Below, piece by piece: positions 32,962 to 33,856 of a stretch of 33,856 bases of DNA. Each line of letters opens with the position of its first letter. The first letter of the stretch is position 1. Location: positions 1-33,856 of the forward strand of contig DASYQV010000292.1 of assembly GCA_036005125.1 (NCBI GenBank), given 5' to 3'. The position numbers were made by a program, and so were the translations under genes. The stretch comes from DASYQV01 sp036005125. GTDB lineage: Bacteria > Acidobacteriota > Vicinamibacteria > Vicinamibacterales > UBA2999. The notes below the pieces were generated by a model. That model was not told the origin of the DNA and searched no databases. It was given only the letters and a program-made list of their open reading frames with translations.

Positions 32962-33432
32962 TCAACGCACCGGGCGCGGGGCCTCGCGCGACAGCTGGAG
33001 GCCACGCTCGATGACGGCCGATGCCTTGTCGGTGAGCTGATATCGGGCCAGGTCCACAGGGTCCACGAGGTCGGCCGCATCCACGTCCGAACCGGCGCGC
33101 AACTCGCCGCCGAGCGGCCAGCAGAGGTAATCGACGAGCACGAAGTGGTACCGCACCCGCTGGCTTTCGTCGTACATGATCCGGTCGAACACCTCGATGA
33201 CCGGACCGACCTCGACGACCAGGCTCGTTTCCTCGAGCAGCTCGCGCGCGACGGCCTCTTCGAGCGTTTCGCCCAGCTCGACCATCCCGCCGGGCAGACT
33301 CCATTGCCCCGCCAGCGGCTCGTGCCCGCGGCGAATCAACACGACCCTACCATCGTCGACAATCACGGCACCCACGCCGACGATGGGACGATCAGGATAT
33401 TCGCGATCGCGACCGGACGGGACGCCGGTCAT
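32962..33432 (-). CDS. Nudix hydrolase
   Basis: 156-aa Nudix protein; hydrolyses a nucleoside diphosphate linked to another moiety. The Nudix box is GGMVELGETLEEAVARELLEE (G-x5-E-x7-RELLEE), residues about 48-70, complete. Starts MTGVPSGRDREYPDRP, the ATG 33432 overlapping the YjbQ stop by 4 nt (ATGA), so the two are coupled. The VGVGAVIVDDGRVVLIRRG strand is typical of ADP-ribose or (d)NTP pyrophosphatases of this class; substrate not determined. Confidence 0.92.
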   Translation of the reverse strand: MTGVPSGRDREYPDRPIVGVGAVIVDDGRVVLIRRGHEPLAGQWSLPGGMVELGETLEEAVARELLEETSLVVEVGPVIEVFDRIMYDESQRVRYHFVLVDYLCWPLGGELRAGSDVDAADLVDPVDLARYQLTDKASAVIERGLQLSREAPRPVR

Positions 33433-33842
33433 TGTCCGATCACCTTCACGACCACGCGTTTCTTCCTCTGCCCGTCGAACTCCGCGTAGAAGACCTGCTC
33501 CCACGGACCGAGATCGAGCTTGCCGGCCGTGATTGGCAGCGTGACCTGATGCCCCATGATCGTGCGTTTGAGATGCGCGTCGGCGTTGTCCTCGCCCGTC
33601 TGATGGTGGCGGTAGTCGAGGCCTGCAGGTGCGAGCTTCTCCAGCCAGACCTGGAAGTCCTCGATCAGGCCTTCCTCCCAGTCGTTCACGTAGACGCCTG
33701 ACGTGATGTGCATCGCCGAGACGAGGACCAGGCCGTCCTGAACGCCGCTCGCGCGAACGATGTCGGCCACCTTGTCGGTGATCCGGATGAATTCCTGGCG
33801 CTGCTTGGTGTTGAACCAGAGGTAATCGGTATGAGTCACCAC
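33429..33842 (-). CDS. YjbQ family protein (UPF0047)
   Basis: 137-aa YjbQ/UPF0047 protein, a widespread family some members of which rescue thiamine-phosphate synthase mutants; true role unclear. SAMHITSGVYVNDWEEGL and YRHHQTGEDNADAHLKRTIM hold the conserved histidines and acidic residues of the putative site; the protein ends RKKRVVVKVIGQ. The start is GTG 33842 or GTG 33839 (MVTHTDYLWF); the gene seems complete, only 14 bp from the window end. Overlaps the Nudix gene. Confidence 0.92.
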   Translation of the reverse strand: MVTHTDYLWFNTKQRQEFIRITDKVADIVRASGVQDGLVLVSAMHITSGVYVNDWEEGLIEDFQVWLEKLAPAGLDYRHHQTGEDNADAHLKRTIMGHQVTLPITAGKLDLGPWEQVFYAEFDGQRKKRVVVKVIGQ

Positions 33843-33856
33843 TAGAGACCTTGAAC

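Overview
High-GC bacterial chromosome with tightly packed, often overlapping genes and no ribosomal RNA, tRNA, phage or classical transposase genes. Two large Oar-like TonB-dependent receptors with N-terminal carboxypeptidase-regulatory-like domains, DPM1/GT39-type membrane glycosyltransferases, many TPR proteins and several solitary 'four helix bundle' (S23/23S-IVS family) genes suggest an Acidobacteriota lineage such as Vicinamibacteria. This placement is inference from gene content; no marker gene is present.

Layout. 1-2.2 kb: aldehyde dehydrogenase overlapping a Ni/Co permease-like gene. 6.0-2.2 kb (minus): GTP cyclohydrolase I, a secreted protein, a GT2 and a GT39-like enzyme. 6.0-7.9 kb: TPR protein, a small ORF plus nucleotidyltransferase pair resembling a toxin-antitoxin module, and an HTH/zinc-ribbon regulator. 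8.0-14.8 kb: beta-hydroxyacyl-CoA dehydrogenase, the methionine-salvage trio mtnB-mtnD-mtnC, an isocitrate/isopropylmalate-type dehydrogenase overlapping a thiolase, and three four-helix-bundle genes (two interrupted). 14.9-23.6 kb: two TonB-dependent receptors around a second thiolase, then a TPR protein. 23.6-28.2 kb: second aldehyde dehydrogenase, pseudo-receiver, PilZ, GGCT-like and DUF-like proteins. 28.2-32.2 kb: an operon of two ABC ATPases and two ABC-2 permeases. 32.3-33.8 kb: YjbQ, Nudix and HD-domain proteins.

The most unusual content lies between the genes. (1) Tandem arrays with a strict 7-bp period but different unit sequences (GGCAGTA/GGCAGCG, GGAAAGT, GGTCAAA, GAGACCT, GTGATTT) fill many intergenic gaps. 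(2) All three four-helix-bundle genes sit between inverted heptamer arrays. (3) Two of those genes are interrupted by copies of one small structured element made of hairpins; removing 143 bp from one restores a clean 124-codon frame. (4) Six genes end in a TAG that is also the edge of a heptamer array. (5) A second hairpin family with a conserved TGTAC loop occurs three times, two copies bracketing one gene in direct orientation, and once fused to the first element. Together these look like a small, non-autonomous repeat/cassette system linked to four-helix-bundle proteins. That interpretation is mine; the repeats and insertions themselves can be read directly from the sequence.
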